In this document: in pieces, positions 35,353-48,949 of the stretch
Layout: each line of letters opens with the position of its first letter
Position numbering within the stretch: the first letter of the stretch is position 1
NCBI GenBank assembly: GCA_945957385.1
Contig: CAMFKP010000009.1
Span: 1-64,000 of the forward strand
DNA from: an uncultured Aeromonadaceae bacterium
GTDB taxonomy: Bacteria; Pseudomonadota; Gammaproteobacteria; Enterobacterales; Aeromonadaceae
Direction of reading: 5' to 3'
DNA: 64,000 nt
The notes under the pieces: model-generated
Database searches by the model: none
Seen by the model: the letters and a program-made list of their open reading frames with translations, nothing else
What the model was told of the DNA's origin: nothing
Position numbers and translations under genes: made by a program

Positions 35353-37059
35353 ATGGCACAACCCCGGCTCAAGATGCGTCTGGGCGATCTGCTGGTCGCC
35401 GAAGGCATTATCTCCGAAGACCAGTTGCAGATGGCGTTACAACAGCAGCGCCAGACCGGGCGCAAGCTGGGTACCACGTTGATTGATCTTGGCTTTATTG
35501 GCGAGGAGCAGTTGCTGAAGTTCCTGGCTCAGCAGCTGGCGATTCCATTCTTCGACCTCTCTAAGCTGACGATTCAGCCGCAAGCGGTACAGCTGATCCC
35601 TGAGGTTCATGCCCGTCGTTATCGCGCGCTGGCGGTAAACATCAACGGCGATGAAGTTACGGTCGCGATGTCGGATCCCGCCGACCTGGCGGCACTGGAT
35701 GCCTTGGCGGCGATGGTGAGTCCACGGCAGATGCAGCTTGCCGTTGCTCGTGAATCGCAGCTGTTACTCTATTTCGATCAGCTGTATCGACGGACTCGTG
35801 AAATCGAAAGTTTTGCCGAGCAGCTGCAGGAAGAGTATCAGTCGACCGATTTTGATATGGGGTTGGCTGAGACCTCCAGCAACGAGAATGAGGCCACCAT
35901 TGTTAAACTGCTGCGCTCCGTGTTCGAAGATGCGGTACAGGTGCGCGCCTCTGATATTCATATCGAGCCCGATGAAAAAGTGCTGCGTATTCGCCAGCGG
36001 ATCGATGGCGTGCTGCACGAGAGCATTCTTAATGAGGTGCGCATAGCGCCATCGCTGGTGTTGCGTTTGAAGTTGGTGGCTGGTCTGGACATTTCCGAGA
36101 AGCGCCTGCCGCAAGACGGGCGGTTCAACATGCGGGTGCGCGGCCATGACATCGACGTCCGGATTTCGACCATGCCGGTACAACATGGCGAGTCTGTGGT
36201 GATGCGTCTGCTCGATCAATCTGCGGGTCTGCTCTCGTTGCAGGATACGGGGTTACCCGCGGACTTGTTGCATCGCCTGCGTCGTCAATTGCAACGTCCC
36301 CATGGCATGATCGTGGTCACCGGGCCGACCGGCAGCGGCAAAACCACGACCCTATATGGCGCGCTTTCTGAGCTCAATCAGCCCGGGAACAAAATCATCA
36401 CGGTTGAAGATCCGGTTGAATACCGCCTGCCGCGCATCAACCAGGTTCAGGTCAATGCCAAGATCGGTCTTGATTTTTCCAGCGTGCTGCGAGCGACGTT
36501 ACGTCAGGATCCAGACATTCTACTGGTCGGCGAAATGCGCGATCAGGAAACGGTCGAAATCGGTTTGCGCGGTGCCATGACAGGGCACCTGGTATTGACC
36601 ACATTGCACACCAACGATGCGATCTCGAGTGCGTTGCGGCTGATGGATATGGGGGCTCCGGGCTATCTGGTAGCCAGTGCGTTGCGGGCGATCATAGCGC
36701 AGCGCCTGGTGCGCCGTATTTGCCGTCATTGCCATGAGGTGCATAGCGTGGATGCGTCCGATATGACCTGGCTGGTGGCCTTGTTCGGTGAGAGTGCGCG
36801 GCAACGCACTTACCATAAGGGACGAGGTTGCCAGAGCTGCAACTTCACCGGGTATACCGGTCGGATCGGGGTGTTTGAACTGCTCGAGCTCGATCAGCCG
36901 ATGATGGATGCGCTGCGCGGTGGCGATCCGGAGCAGTTTGCCCGAGCGGCGCGTAACCATCCCGAATACAAACCGCTGGCCACGATGGCCTACGAGTATG
37001 CGACCCAAGGGATCACTACGGTGGATGAGGTGTTGCGTCTGGCTGAGGTGGTCAGCTGA
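35353..37059 (+). CDS. mshE: MSHA pilus extension ATPase MshE
   Basis: The 568-residue GspE/PilB-family hexameric ATPase powers pilus extension. The N-terminal MshEN domain shows two copies of the c-di-GMP-binding motif RLGxxLxxxGx6LxxxLxxQ: residues 9-32 match exactly, and 38-61 match with Lys in place of Arg. The ATPase core has Walker A GPTGSGKTTTLYG (about 320), an Asp box, Walker B (DILLVGEMRD) and a zinc-binding region (CRHCHE...CQSCNF). In V. cholerae this motif pair binds c-di-GMP and activates pilus extension. It starts two bases after mshN. Confidence 0.94.
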   Translation: MAQPRLKMRLGDLLVAEGIISEDQLQMALQQQRQTGRKLGTTLIDLGFIGEEQLLKFLAQQLAIPFFDLSKLTIQPQAVQLIPEVHARRYRALAVNINGDEVTVAMSDPADLAALDALAAMVSPRQMQLAVARESQLLLYFDQLYRRTREIESFAEQLQEEYQSTDFDMGLAETSSNENEATIVKLLRSVFEDAVQVRASDIHIEPDEKVLRIRQRIDGVLHESILNEVRIAPSLVLRLKLVAGLDISEKRLPQDGRFNMRVRGHDIDVRISTMPVQHGESVVMRLLDQSAGLLSLQDTGLPADLLHRLRRQLQRPHGMIVVTGPTGSGKTTTLYGALSELNQPGNKIITVEDPVEYRLPRINQVQVNAKIGLDFSSVLRATLRQDPDILLVGEMRDQETVEIGLRGAMTGHLVLTTLHTNDAISSALRLMDMGAPGYLVASALRAIIAQRLVRRICRHCHEVHSVDASDMTWLVALFGESARQRTYHKGRGCQSCNFTGYTGRIGVFELLELDQPMMDALRGGDPEQFARAARNHPEYKPLATMAYEYATQGITTVDEVLRLAEVVS

Positions 37060-38285
37060 TGCCAACGTTTCACTATCAAGGACGCAATAGCAGCGGCGAG
37101 TCCGTCAGTGGCTCGCTGGAGGCGCCGAGTGAAATGGCCGCTGCCGATATGTTGATGCGGCGTGGTGTGTTGCCGACCGCGCTGCGGGCAGGTAAAGCCG
37201 CCCGTGAAGGCATTGATTGGTCGCGGTTGGTGGAAGGTGGCATATCACTGGAGCAGCTGGTGATGTTTACCCGCCAGATGTATGCCCTGAGCAAGGCCGG
37301 GATCCCGATCATGCGGGCGATTCACGGTCTGGTGGACTCGGCCCACAGCAAACCGCTGCGCAAGGCGCTGCTGGCGCTGGAGGCTGATCTGGGCAATGGC
37401 CGCCCCCTGTCACTGGCGATGCAATCTCATCCCCGTGTCTTCAGTTCTCTATTTATTGCCATCATTCATGTCGGTGAGAACACTGGTCGCCTTGAAGAGG
37501 CTTTCCTGCAGTTGTCGAATTACTTTGCGCTGGAGCTGGAAACCCGCAAACGTATCAAGGCGGCGTTACGTTATCCGCTGATGGTGATCATGGCGCTGGC
37601 GATCGCCTTGGTCATTCTGAACCTGAAAGTGATACCGGTGTTTGCCGGCATGTTTGCCAAATTTGGTGTTGAACTGCCGCTGATGACCCGCTTTCTGCTG
37701 GGAATGTCCGCGATGTTTGTGCGCTGGTGGTGGCTGATGGGGCTCACCGTCGCTGCTGTGGTCGGTGCCTGGGTCTACTGGATCCGCACTCCGAATGGGC
37801 GGCTGATCTGGGGGCGCTGGCAACTTAGGTTACCTATCATCGGCAGTATCATTACGCGTTCCTTGCTGGCCCGTTTTGCCCGCAGTTTTGCCATGATGCT
37901 GCGGGCCGGTGTGCCGCTGAATCAGGCGCTCAGCCTGGTGGCCGATGCCGTCGACAACGCCCATGTGGCACAACGTATCCGCGAGATGCGTTCTGGTGTT
38001 GAGCGTGGAGAGAGCCTGTTGCGTTGTGCCGCGGCCAGTCAGCTGTTTACACCGCTGGTGATGCAGATGTTTGCCGTAGGCGAAGAGACCGGCCAGGTGG
38101 AAGAGTTGATGCAGGAAGCGGCCGAGTATTACGAACGGGAAGTGGACTATGACCTGCGAACGCTGACGGCGCGAATTGAGCCGATATTGTTGGTGATTGT
38201 GGCCGGCATGGTGCTGGTGTTGGCGTTGGGGATTTTTACCCCGATGTGGGACATGTTCAGTGTGGTTCAAGGCAAGGGGCACTGA
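37059..38285 (+). CDS. mshG: MSHA platform protein MshG
   Basis: This 408-residue polytopic inner-membrane protein is of the GspF/PilC family, the platform on which the ATPase acts. Two GspF domains of about 120 residues are seen (FTRQMYALSKAGIPIMRAI... and FARSFAMMLRAGVPLNQAL...). TM segments are near 173-195, 223-243 and 378-400. Its ATG overlaps the mshE stop by one base, and its last base is the first base of the mshF start codon. Confidence 0.93.
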   Translation: MPTFHYQGRNSSGESVSGSLEAPSEMAAADMLMRRGVLPTALRAGKAAREGIDWSRLVEGGISLEQLVMFTRQMYALSKAGIPIMRAIHGLVDSAHSKPLRKALLALEADLGNGRPLSLAMQSHPRVFSSLFIAIIHVGENTGRLEEAFLQLSNYFALELETRKRIKAALRYPLMVIMALAIALVILNLKVIPVFAGMFAKFGVELPLMTRFLLGMSAMFVRWWWLMGLTVAAVVGAWVYWIRTPNGRLIWGRWQLRLPIIGSIITRSLLARFARSFAMMLRAGVPLNQALSLVADAVDNAHVAQRIREMRSGVERGESLLRCAAASQLFTPLVMQMFAVGEETGQVEELMQEAAEYYEREVDYDLRTLTARIEPILLVIVAGMVLVLALGIFTPMWDMFSVVQGKGH

Positions 38286-38746
38286 TGTCGCAGCAGGAGG
38301 AGGCCAATCACCAGACGTTGGGATTGCTCAGGTTCTGCGTCTACCTGGCGGTCGTCTTGTTGATTATCGGTGCCCTGCTGTCGCATTTTGCCGTGTTCAG
38401 TTCTCGCACCCGGGATGCGGGATGGCAGGAGTCTGCTCGTCAGCTCAACGAGCGGGTGCAGTGGTTGCATGGCGAGTGGCTGATGGCCAATCGTCCTGCG
38501 CATCTTTTCATTTCCCGTCCTGGGCAGACCGCGCAGGGCTTCAGCATGAACCGTCATGGCTGGCCTGTCTCTCCTTGGCCAACCGGATCCGGCTCTGGCT
38601 GTCAGCAATTGTGGCAACTTTTGATGGAGACGGCGGACACGGCGGCAATGGTCATCGAAACGCGGGCCGATGGTTGTCTGTTTCGCCGTGGCACATATGC
38701 GCTGTATTACAGCTGGCAGAACGGTGGGATTAGCCTGGAACCCTGA
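38285..38746 (+). CDS. mshF: MSHA biogenesis protein MshF
   Basis: This 153-residue bitopic protein has a single TM segment (about 15-36, FCVYLAVVLLIIGALLSHFAV) and a periplasmic remainder with few conserved features. It is assigned mainly by position between mshG and mshB and by size, as MshF sequences diverge quickly. It resembles a pseudopilin-like topology but lacks a prepilin peptidase site. It ends the assembly transcript; a 116-base gap follows. Confidence 0.75.
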   Translation: MSQQEEANHQTLGLLRFCVYLAVVLLIIGALLSHFAVFSSRTRDAGWQESARQLNERVQWLHGEWLMANRPAHLFISRPGQTAQGFSMNRHGWPVSPWPTGSGSGCQQLWQLLMETADTAAMVIETRADGCLFRRGTYALYYSWQNGGISLEP

Positions 38747-38798
38747 ACGTGCCGGATGACGTGCCAGCGCACGTTATTTCAGGTAAGCCATGGTTCTA

Positions 38799-38828
38799 TT
38801 GAGTTTTTGTTTGATATCCTGATGTTAT
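38799..38828 (+). promoter_or_regulatory. Candidate promoter of the pilin genes
   Basis: TTGAGT (38799-38804) and TGTTAT (38823-38828) are separated by 18 bases, each four of six to consensus, in the gap before mshB. A separate pilin promoter at this place is known in V. cholerae, which gives some support. Confidence 0.38.
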
Positions 38829-38831
38829 CTT

Positions 38832-38847
38832 CGTCAGCAAGCTGACG
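38832..38847 (+). promoter_or_regulatory. Inverted repeat in the mshB 5' leader
   Basis: CGTCAGC and GCTGACG face each other across two bases, directly before the AAAAGGAAGG ribosome-binding site of mshB. It could be an operator half-pair for a dimeric regulator or a short RNA hairpin near the translation start. Neither is proven. Confidence 0.4.
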
Positions 38848-38862
38848 CAAAAGGAAGGCTCG

Positions 38863-39507
38863 ATGAAAAACCGATATCGCTACCGGCAACAGGGCTTCTC
38901 GCTGATTGAGTTGGTCATTGTCATCGTTGTGCTCGGCATTCTCGCTGTGACGGCGTTACCACGCTTTCTGGATGTGACCGAAGAGGCTAAGAATGCCAGT
39001 GTCGAGGGAGTCTCGGGTGGCTTTGCCACCGGAACCCTGCTGGTGCGCGCCCAGTGGGAAGCCAAGGGCCGCAGCAAGGAGGGCGGGTTGAATACCATAC
39101 TGTATGACGGCAACCGTTTTTACCTGACCACGCCCAGCCAGACTGAAATCGACAATGGCGAGATTTCGCCAGGCTACCCCATCGATACTGGCGACAGTGG
39201 CACTGTCGATGTCACCCCTGCCGGCTTGACCGCGGCGCGCTGCCTGAGTATCTGGAACGGTTTGATGCAGAACCCACCGAAAGCCACCGACACCTTCAGT
39301 TCGGTCGTCAATAGCAAGAATGATCTGAAATATTACGTCTCGGTCGATGGTACTGGTAACGATCGCGTGTGCCGTTACTACCTGGTCAGCGCTCTTGCCA
39401 AGACGGCGGATGGCGGTTATCAGGATCCCAATAACCGAACCGATCGCTACAAGAGCTTCAGCTATCGTCCCGCGTCGGGGCAGGTGGTTACCCATATCAA
39501 CAATTGA
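38863..39507 (+). CDS. mshB: Minor pilin MshB
   Basis: The 214-residue type IV prepilin has a leader RYRQQG followed by the processed N-terminus FSLIELVIVIVVLGILAVTA. Cleavage by prepilin peptidase comes after Gly12, and Glu5 of the mature protein is present. It is longer than MshA but similar at the start (LPRFLDVTEEAK). There are only two cysteines, near residues 127 and 170. A strong AAGGAAGG precedes the ATG. The prepilin peptidase gene is not in the window and must lie elsewhere. Confidence 0.9.
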   Translation: MKNRYRYRQQGFSLIELVIVIVVLGILAVTALPRFLDVTEEAKNASVEGVSGGFATGTLLVRAQWEAKGRSKEGGLNTILYDGNRFYLTTPSQTEIDNGEISPGYPIDTGDSGTVDVTPAGLTAARCLSIWNGLMQNPPKATDTFSSVVNSKNDLKYYVSVDGTGNDRVCRYYLVSALAKTADGGYQDPNNRTDRYKSFSYRPASGQVVTHINN

Positions 39508-39565
39508 CAGGGCATTCCGTGTCAGCTTGATACACTCTGAACTAAAACAGGAAGGAAGAAGAACC

Positions 39566-40048
39566 ATGAAACGTAACGCAGGTTTTACTCTGATCGAGCT
39601 GGTGATCGTGATCGTCATCCTCGGCATTCTGGCCGTCACTGCTGCACCTAAGTTCTTGAATTTGCAAGGCGATGCGCGCATTTCCACTTTGAATGGTGCT
39701 AAGGCAGCAATTAGCGGCGGTGCATCGCTGGTCTATAGCAAGGCGGTGATTCAAGGAAAGGAGACTTCGTCTTCAGCTACTGCCACAGTGAACAATGGTA
39801 CCGTCAACACCGCATATGGTTATCCGAAAGCGACCGCTGCGGACTTGAAAATGGCTGCGGATCTAAACAGCAGTGACTGGACTTTCGCCGCTCCGGTTTC
39901 TGGGGTGATAAAACTGTATCCTGCCACTTTGGCATCCTCCAGCGGAGTACCGACTGCAGGATATGAGAACTGTTATGTGCAATACACAGAGGCTACATCC
40001 ACCAGTGTTGCAACAACCATCGTTCCAACTACCGTGAACTGCGGTTAA
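39566..40048 (+). CDS. mshA: Major MSHA pilin MshA
   Basis: This 160-residue prepilin has a very short leader MKRNAG and then FTLIELVIVIVILGILAVTAAPKFLNLQ, the classic type IVa pilin start. The C-terminal Cys pair (YENCYVQYTE...TVNCG) should close the D-region loop. Low GC and Ala/Ser/Thr richness compared with neighbours are normal for surface-exposed pilins under diversifying selection. It starts after GGAAGGAAGAAG. A hairpin with a T run follows, so mshA transcripts may end partly before mshC and give more pilin than minor subunits. Confidence 0.92.
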   Translation: MKRNAGFTLIELVIVIVILGILAVTAAPKFLNLQGDARISTLNGAKAAISGGASLVYSKAVIQGKETSSSATATVNNGTVNTAYGYPKATAADLKMAADLNSSDWTFAAPVSGVIKLYPATLASSSGVPTAGYENCYVQYTEATSTSVATTIVPTTVNCG

Positions 40049-40074
40049 TTTTCTAGCCATCATCAGGGCTTTTT

Positions 40075-40108
40075 ACGGGGTGTTGGCAACTATGTCACAC
40101 CCCGTTTT
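40075..40108 (+). terminator. Probable partial terminator between mshA and mshC
   Basis: ACGGGGTG (40075-40082) pairs with CACCCCGT (40098-40105) around a 15-base loop, followed by TTTTAATTGTGTTTT. It is 26 bases after the mshA stop and 24 bases before the mshC start. Confidence 0.65.
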
Positions 40109-40131
40109 AATTGTGTTTTCATGCTGAAATT

Positions 40132-40650
40132 ATGAATACCCAACGCGGCTTCACGCTGATCGAACTGGTGATTGTGATAGTGCTGCTCGGCATTGTGTCG
40201 GTGACGGTGGCCAGCCGCTGGGTGGGACGTCAGGAGTATGAGGTCGACACATTAAGTGATCAGCTGGTGACCCGCCTCAGGCTGATTCAGCTGCGAAACA
40301 TGAATGAACCGGATATCAGTGGCGCGACACCGGATGCCCGTTGCAGCTGGCTGCGGGTGGATGGTTACCGCTTTGGCAGCGCGACCACGGCAGGCACAGC
40401 GGCGACTTGCGCCCCCCCTCCGGCGATAGGCAGTTGGGATAGCCTGGCCATGGATCGTGGCAACATTGTGACCGGACAGAGCAGCGTACTGCTGCAATTA
40501 GCCTCGGGCAGCAGTCAGTTTGCGCTCCATTTTGACCGTCTTGGCCGTCCGCTGGGCAGCTGCCAGGGCGGCTGCCAGATCACGATCTCTGCCGGCAGTG
40601 ACCAACGACGGGTGGTGATCGAGGCCGAGGGCTATATCCATGCTGGCTAA
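40132..40650 (+). CDS. mshC: MSHA pilin-like protein MshC
   Basis: The 172-residue minor prepilin has leader MNTQRG and mature start FTLIELVIVIVLLGIVSVTVASRW. It is of the GspH/FimT-like minor pilin kind: residues after the helix read DTLSDQLVTRLRLIQLRNMN. There are four Cys in two pairs (around 64/91 and 141/145). The start at 40132 gives the expected short leader; a longer start at 40111 would lengthen it, and no strong ribosome-binding site is present for either. It overlaps mshD by 11 bases. Confidence 0.85.
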   Translation: MNTQRGFTLIELVIVIVLLGIVSVTVASRWVGRQEYEVDTLSDQLVTRLRLIQLRNMNEPDISGATPDARCSWLRVDGYRFGSATTAGTAATCAPPPAIGSWDSLAMDRGNIVTGQSSVLLQLASGSSQFALHFDRLGRPLGSCQGGCQITISAGSDQRRVVIEAEGYIHAG

Positions 40651-41221
40651 AGCGCGCGGCTTCACCCTGATGGAGTTGGTGATCACCCTGGTGCTGCTCT
40701 CCATTGTGCTGGTGCCCATGGTCGGGTTGCTGGTCGATCAGAGTCGCAAGGCGCTGGATCCGGTACAGGAGGTGCGCGCCAGCCAGCTGGCTCAACGCTT
40801 ATTTAACCAGATGTTGTCCCGAGCCTACGATCAGAATTCCGATCTCAATGGCAGCCGGTGGCGTTGCGGTGAGGTGCTCAATGGCGTGACTTACCCGACG
40901 TGCACCGCCAGCGCTAGCTACGGCCCGGATAGTGGTGAGACCAGGGCCTATCTGTTTAATGATGTCGATGATTTTGATACTGCGGCGATCTGTAACAAGG
41001 GGCTGACAAGCTGCGACAGCGGTAACTGGGTCCGAGCCAGTTTCTTTACCCAGGACAGCAGTGGCGAGGCCAGCGAGTACGCCGGTTTTAGTGTGCATAT
41101 CGCGGTCACGGCCGTGGCGGGGTGTGCGGCTAATTGCGCGCAGGCCAAGCATGTTTTGCTGCAGATCCGGCTGCCTGCCGGCGGCACCTTGCCGTTTGCA
41201 TTTGAGCGGGGAAATTACTGA
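40640..41221 (+). CDS. mshD: MSHA pilin-like protein MshD
   Basis: This 193-residue minor prepilin has leader MLAKARG followed by FTLMELVITLVLLSIVLVPMVG. Many Cys residues (at least seven) suggest disulfide-stabilised folding. The length and position after mshC match MshD. It overlaps mshC by 11 bases and mshO by one base, so these minor pilins are translated together, presumably forming the initiation or tip complex. Confidence 0.87.
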   Translation: MLAKARGFTLMELVITLVLLSIVLVPMVGLLVDQSRKALDPVQEVRASQLAQRLFNQMLSRAYDQNSDLNGSRWRCGEVLNGVTYPTCTASASYGPDSGETRAYLFNDVDDFDTAAICNKGLTSCDSGNWVRASFFTQDSSGEASEYAGFSVHIAVTAVAGCAANCAQAKHVLLQIRLPAGGTLPFAFERGNY

Positions 41222-42003
41222 TGCGGTCCCAGATGCGCGGTTTTACCCTGATGGAGATCGTCATCGTCATCGTGTTGTTGGGGGTGATGGCGCTGTTTAC
41301 GACGCAATTTATTGGCAGTGGCACCCGCTTGTATGTCGATGCGGCGGCGCGTGAGCAGCTGATGAATGATGTCCGCTTCGGCGTTGAACGCCTCAACCGT
41401 GAACTGCGGGATGCGATCCCCGGGTCGGTCAGTGTTGCTGCTGGCCGGGAGTGTGTCACATTCTGGCCCGTCAAGGCGGTGACCCGCTATCTGCAGGCGC
41501 CGGTCAGCTCGGCGTCGACGACACTGATCCAGTTCTTGCCGGCGGTGAACAGTCAGAACATCAATGCCGGCGATCTGGCGCTGATCTACCCGGCCGGCCT
41601 GGATACGGCCAGCGCACCGTACCGCTGTAGCCATGGTGACTGCGCGTTGCAAGTGGCCAGCCTCGTCACCAGCGCGGCGCAGCAGACCGTGACGCTACAG
41701 GCACAAAGCGGCGCCAGCTACAACGGCGGCTTTGCGACGGCATCACCGGGACAACGCGTCTACTATGCCGACCGTGTGGTCAGCTATTGTCAGCGCGGCA
41801 GCCAGTTACAGCGCAGCGAGCAGCGTCTGGCTGGCGGCGCCGTGCAGAGCTCGGCGATGGCCGATGATCTGCAAACGGCGAGCTTCAGCATGGAAGACAC
41901 GGCATTCAACAGCAGCGGCGAGGTGATGATTCGCCTGTTGTTCAGTCGTCGCGGCGAGTCGATTCAATTCAGCCATCTGGTGGAGGTGGTCAATGTCCCC
42001 TAA
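41221..42003 (+). CDS. mshO: MSHA minor pilin MshO
   Basis: The 260-residue prepilin-like protein has leader MRSQMRG and then FTLMEIVIVIVLLGVMALFTTQF. After the helix comes DVRFGVERLNRELRDAIPGSV, a feature of PilW/GspJ-like minor pilins. Three to four Cys lie in the distal half. Its size fits the largest minor pilin. The start overlaps the mshD stop, and its end overlaps the mshP start by 11 bases. Confidence 0.87.
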   Translation: MRSQMRGFTLMEIVIVIVLLGVMALFTTQFIGSGTRLYVDAAAREQLMNDVRFGVERLNRELRDAIPGSVSVAAGRECVTFWPVKAVTRYLQAPVSSASTTLIQFLPAVNSQNINAGDLALIYPAGLDTASAPYRCSHGDCALQVASLVTSAAQQTVTLQAQSGASYNGGFATASPGQRVYYADRVVSYCQRGSQLQRSEQRLAGGAVQSSAMADDLQTASFSMEDTAFNSSGEVMIRLLFSRRGESIQFSHLVEVVNVP

Positions 42004-42456
42004 TCCGGGTCGGCACAGGGGGGCCGGATTGATGGTGGCCCTGTTTGTCATCCTGATTTTCGGGCTGCTGACGGCGGCATTGGCGCGTCTGTTGACCGAT
42101 AGCAGCGAGAAGCATGCGGTTGAGGTGCAGGCGTTGCGCGCCCTGATGGCGGCGCAGACCGGCATCGAGTACCAATTGCTGGCCGAATTTCCGCTCGCGA
42201 CGGCATCACAGCCCGTCGTGCCGAGCAGCAGCTGCCGGCAGCCGGCACTGAGCCGTGATTTTGCGACCACGACCGGACTGGAGGGCTGCCGCTATGATGT
42301 CAGCTGCCAGGCCGTCTCGGCGGCAGTCAGCACCGGCGTACAGACCACTCTGCGTCTGACCAGCACAGGGCGTTGCGGCCATGACAGTAGTGGCAATGGG
42401 TCGGACTTTGCGGTTAGCCGCACCATAGTGGTTGAGGCATTCGAAGGGGGCCAACA

Positions 42457-42460
<4 letters not shown>
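41993..42460 (+). CDS. mshP: MSHA biogenesis protein MshP
   Basis: This 155-residue protein has an N-terminal hydrophobic segment (GLMVALFVILIFGLLTAALARL, about 12-33) after a short basic leader ending in RGAG. It resembles PilX/GspK-like minor subunits (RGAGLMVALFVI in place of GFTLIE). Mature Glu5 is absent, as in GspK-like pseudopilins that cap the filament. Five Cys follow. It overlaps both neighbours. Confidence 0.83.
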
Positions 42461-47368
<4,908 letters not shown>

Positions 47369-47377
47369 CACCTGAAG

Positions 47378-47399
47378 CCGGCCCCTCGCGGGCCGGTTT
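47378..47399 (+). terminator. Hairpin between mreB and mreC, possible attenuator
   Basis: A 7-bp GC stem (47378-47384 with 47390-47396) is followed by only three T residues. It begins ten bases after the mreB stop. Partial termination would lower mreCD relative to mreB, as reported in other enterics. Confidence 0.5.
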
Positions 47400-47414
47400 C
47401 GTATAGCGGACAGC

Positions 47415-48467
47415 ATGAACCCAATCTTTGGCCGGGGCCTGGCCCTGCAATTTCGACTCTTCATCGCGGTACTGCTCTCGGTGACTCTCATCGTGGCAGA
47501 TGCGCGTTTTCACCTGTTTTCCGGCGCGCGCCTTTATCTGGACTCTGTTGTCAGCCCTCTGATCTATCTGGCCGATTCACCGCGCAAGTTGGCAGATGGT
47601 GTCTCCGAACAGATTCAGACCCGTGCCGAACTACTGGAAGAGAATCGCAAACTGGAGCAACAACTGTTTTTGTTGCGTAGCGATCTGCTGCGTTCAACCC
47701 AGCTGGCTCAGGAGAACGAACGGTTACGCAAGCTGTTGGGTTCACCGGTACAGGCTGACTCACGCAAGATGGTGGCCGAGATCCTGGCTGTGGACTCAGA
47801 TCCGTTTGTGCATCAGGTTGTCATCGACCGCGGCGAGCGCAATGGTGTCTATGAAGGGCAGCCCGTGGTCAATGACCTGGGCGTGGTTGGCCAGGTGATC
47901 AGTGTCGGCAAGACCACGAGTCGGGTGTTGTTGATCTCCGATCTCAGCCATGCGTTGCCAGTGCGGGTGATGCGCAATGATATCCGGGCCATCGCCAGTG
48001 GTACCGGTATTCTCGATGAGCTGACGCTGAAGAACATACCGCGCAGTGCCGATTTGCAGGAGGGGGATCTGTTGGTCACCTCGGGTCTGGGTGGCCGTTT
48101 CCCGATGGGATATCCGGTCGCCAAGATTTCCCGTTTCTCCTACGAGGAAGGCAAGCCGTTTGCCGAAGTGAAGGCCGTGCCGCTGGCCGCGCTGGATCGG
48201 TTGCGTTATCTGTTGTTGTTGTGGCCCGAACCGGCTACCGCCTCGGCGGCGCAAGCCGTCTTGCCGGCCGCCAGTGCGGCAGTTGCCACCCTGCCGGTGA
48301 CACCTGTTGCGGATAAGCCCAAGGTTACGCCTGCCGCCGCGGCGAACAAGCCTGCAGCGGATCGCAAGGCGGCTCCCGTGCGTAAGACGAAATCCGCACA
48401 CAAGGTTGCCACGAACACACAGACGGCACCGGTGACGGTACAACCGGTTTCCGGGGAGAGACGATGA
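47415..48467 (+). CDS. mreC: Rod-shape determining protein MreC
   Basis: The 350-residue bitopic protein has a TM segment at about 11-28 and a coiled coil at about 70-110 (ELLEENRKLEQQLFLLRSDLLRSTQLAQENERLRKLLG). A two-barrel periplasmic domain runs to about 275. A C-terminal Ala/Pro/Lys-rich disordered tail of about 70 residues is not part of the conserved fold. It scaffolds MreD, RodA and PBP2. Its end overlaps the mreD start by four bases. Confidence 0.95.
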   Translation: MNPIFGRGLALQFRLFIAVLLSVTLIVADARFHLFSGARLYLDSVVSPLIYLADSPRKLADGVSEQIQTRAELLEENRKLEQQLFLLRSDLLRSTQLAQENERLRKLLGSPVQADSRKMVAEILAVDSDPFVHQVVIDRGERNGVYEGQPVVNDLGVVGQVISVGKTTSRVLLISDLSHALPVRVMRNDIRAIASGTGILDELTLKNIPRSADLQEGDLLVTSGLGGRFPMGYPVAKISRFSYEEGKPFAEVKAVPLAALDRLRYLLLLWPEPATASAAQAVLPAASAAVATLPVTPVADKPKVTPAAAANKPAADRKAAPVRKTKSAHKVATNTQTAPVTVQPVSGERR

Positions 48468-48949
48468 ACATTACCGGTCATGGGGTGGGCTCCATCTACT
48501 TGACGATTTTGGCGGCGTTGTTGCTGTCCATTGTGCCGATGCCGTCGGTGCTGGATTATCACCGTCCTGATTGGTTGGCGCTGGTCATCATGTACTGGGT
48601 CATTGCCTTGCCACACAGAGTCAATGTCGGAACGGCCTGGGTGGCCGGGTTGTTGCTTGACATACTGTTGGGCTCGACGCTGGGTATCCATGCGTTGGCG
48701 ATGGCGATCATGGCTTATGTCGCGGCGTTACAGTTCCAGAAAATTCGGAATTTTTCGGTATGGCAGCAGGCGTTGGTGATGGGTAGCATCAGTCTGCTGG
48801 GATTGTTGACCGTGTTTTGGGCGGAGCACCTGTTCGGTGTGGCCGCATTGAATTATCGCCTCTTCTGGTCGGCGGCCAGCAATGTTCTGCTCTGGCCGCT
48901 GACTTTTCTGACTCTGCGCAAACTGCGCCGCCGTTTTCATATCCGATGA
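48464..48949 (+). CDS. mreD: Rod-shape determining protein MreD
   Basis: The 161-residue polytopic inner-membrane protein has about five TM segments (8-28, 40-58, 65-85, 104-125 and 135-152). The conserved [29 protein letters not shown] segment identifies it; the length matches E. coli MreD (162 aa). It partners with MreC in the elongasome. It overlaps both mreC and maf. Confidence 0.94.
   Translation: MNITGHGVGSIYLTILAALLLSIVPMPSVLDYHRPDWLALVIMYWVIALPHRVNVGTAWVAGLLLDILLGSTLGIHALAMAIMAYVAALQFQKIRNFSVWQQALVMGSISLLGLLTVFWAEHLFGVAALNYRLFWSAASNVLLWPLTFLTLRKLRRRFHIR

Noticed and set aside
39347-39565. N-terminal extension of mshA
   Set aside because: The open frame upstream lies inside mshB; the true prepilin leader starts at 39566 with a good ribosome-binding site.
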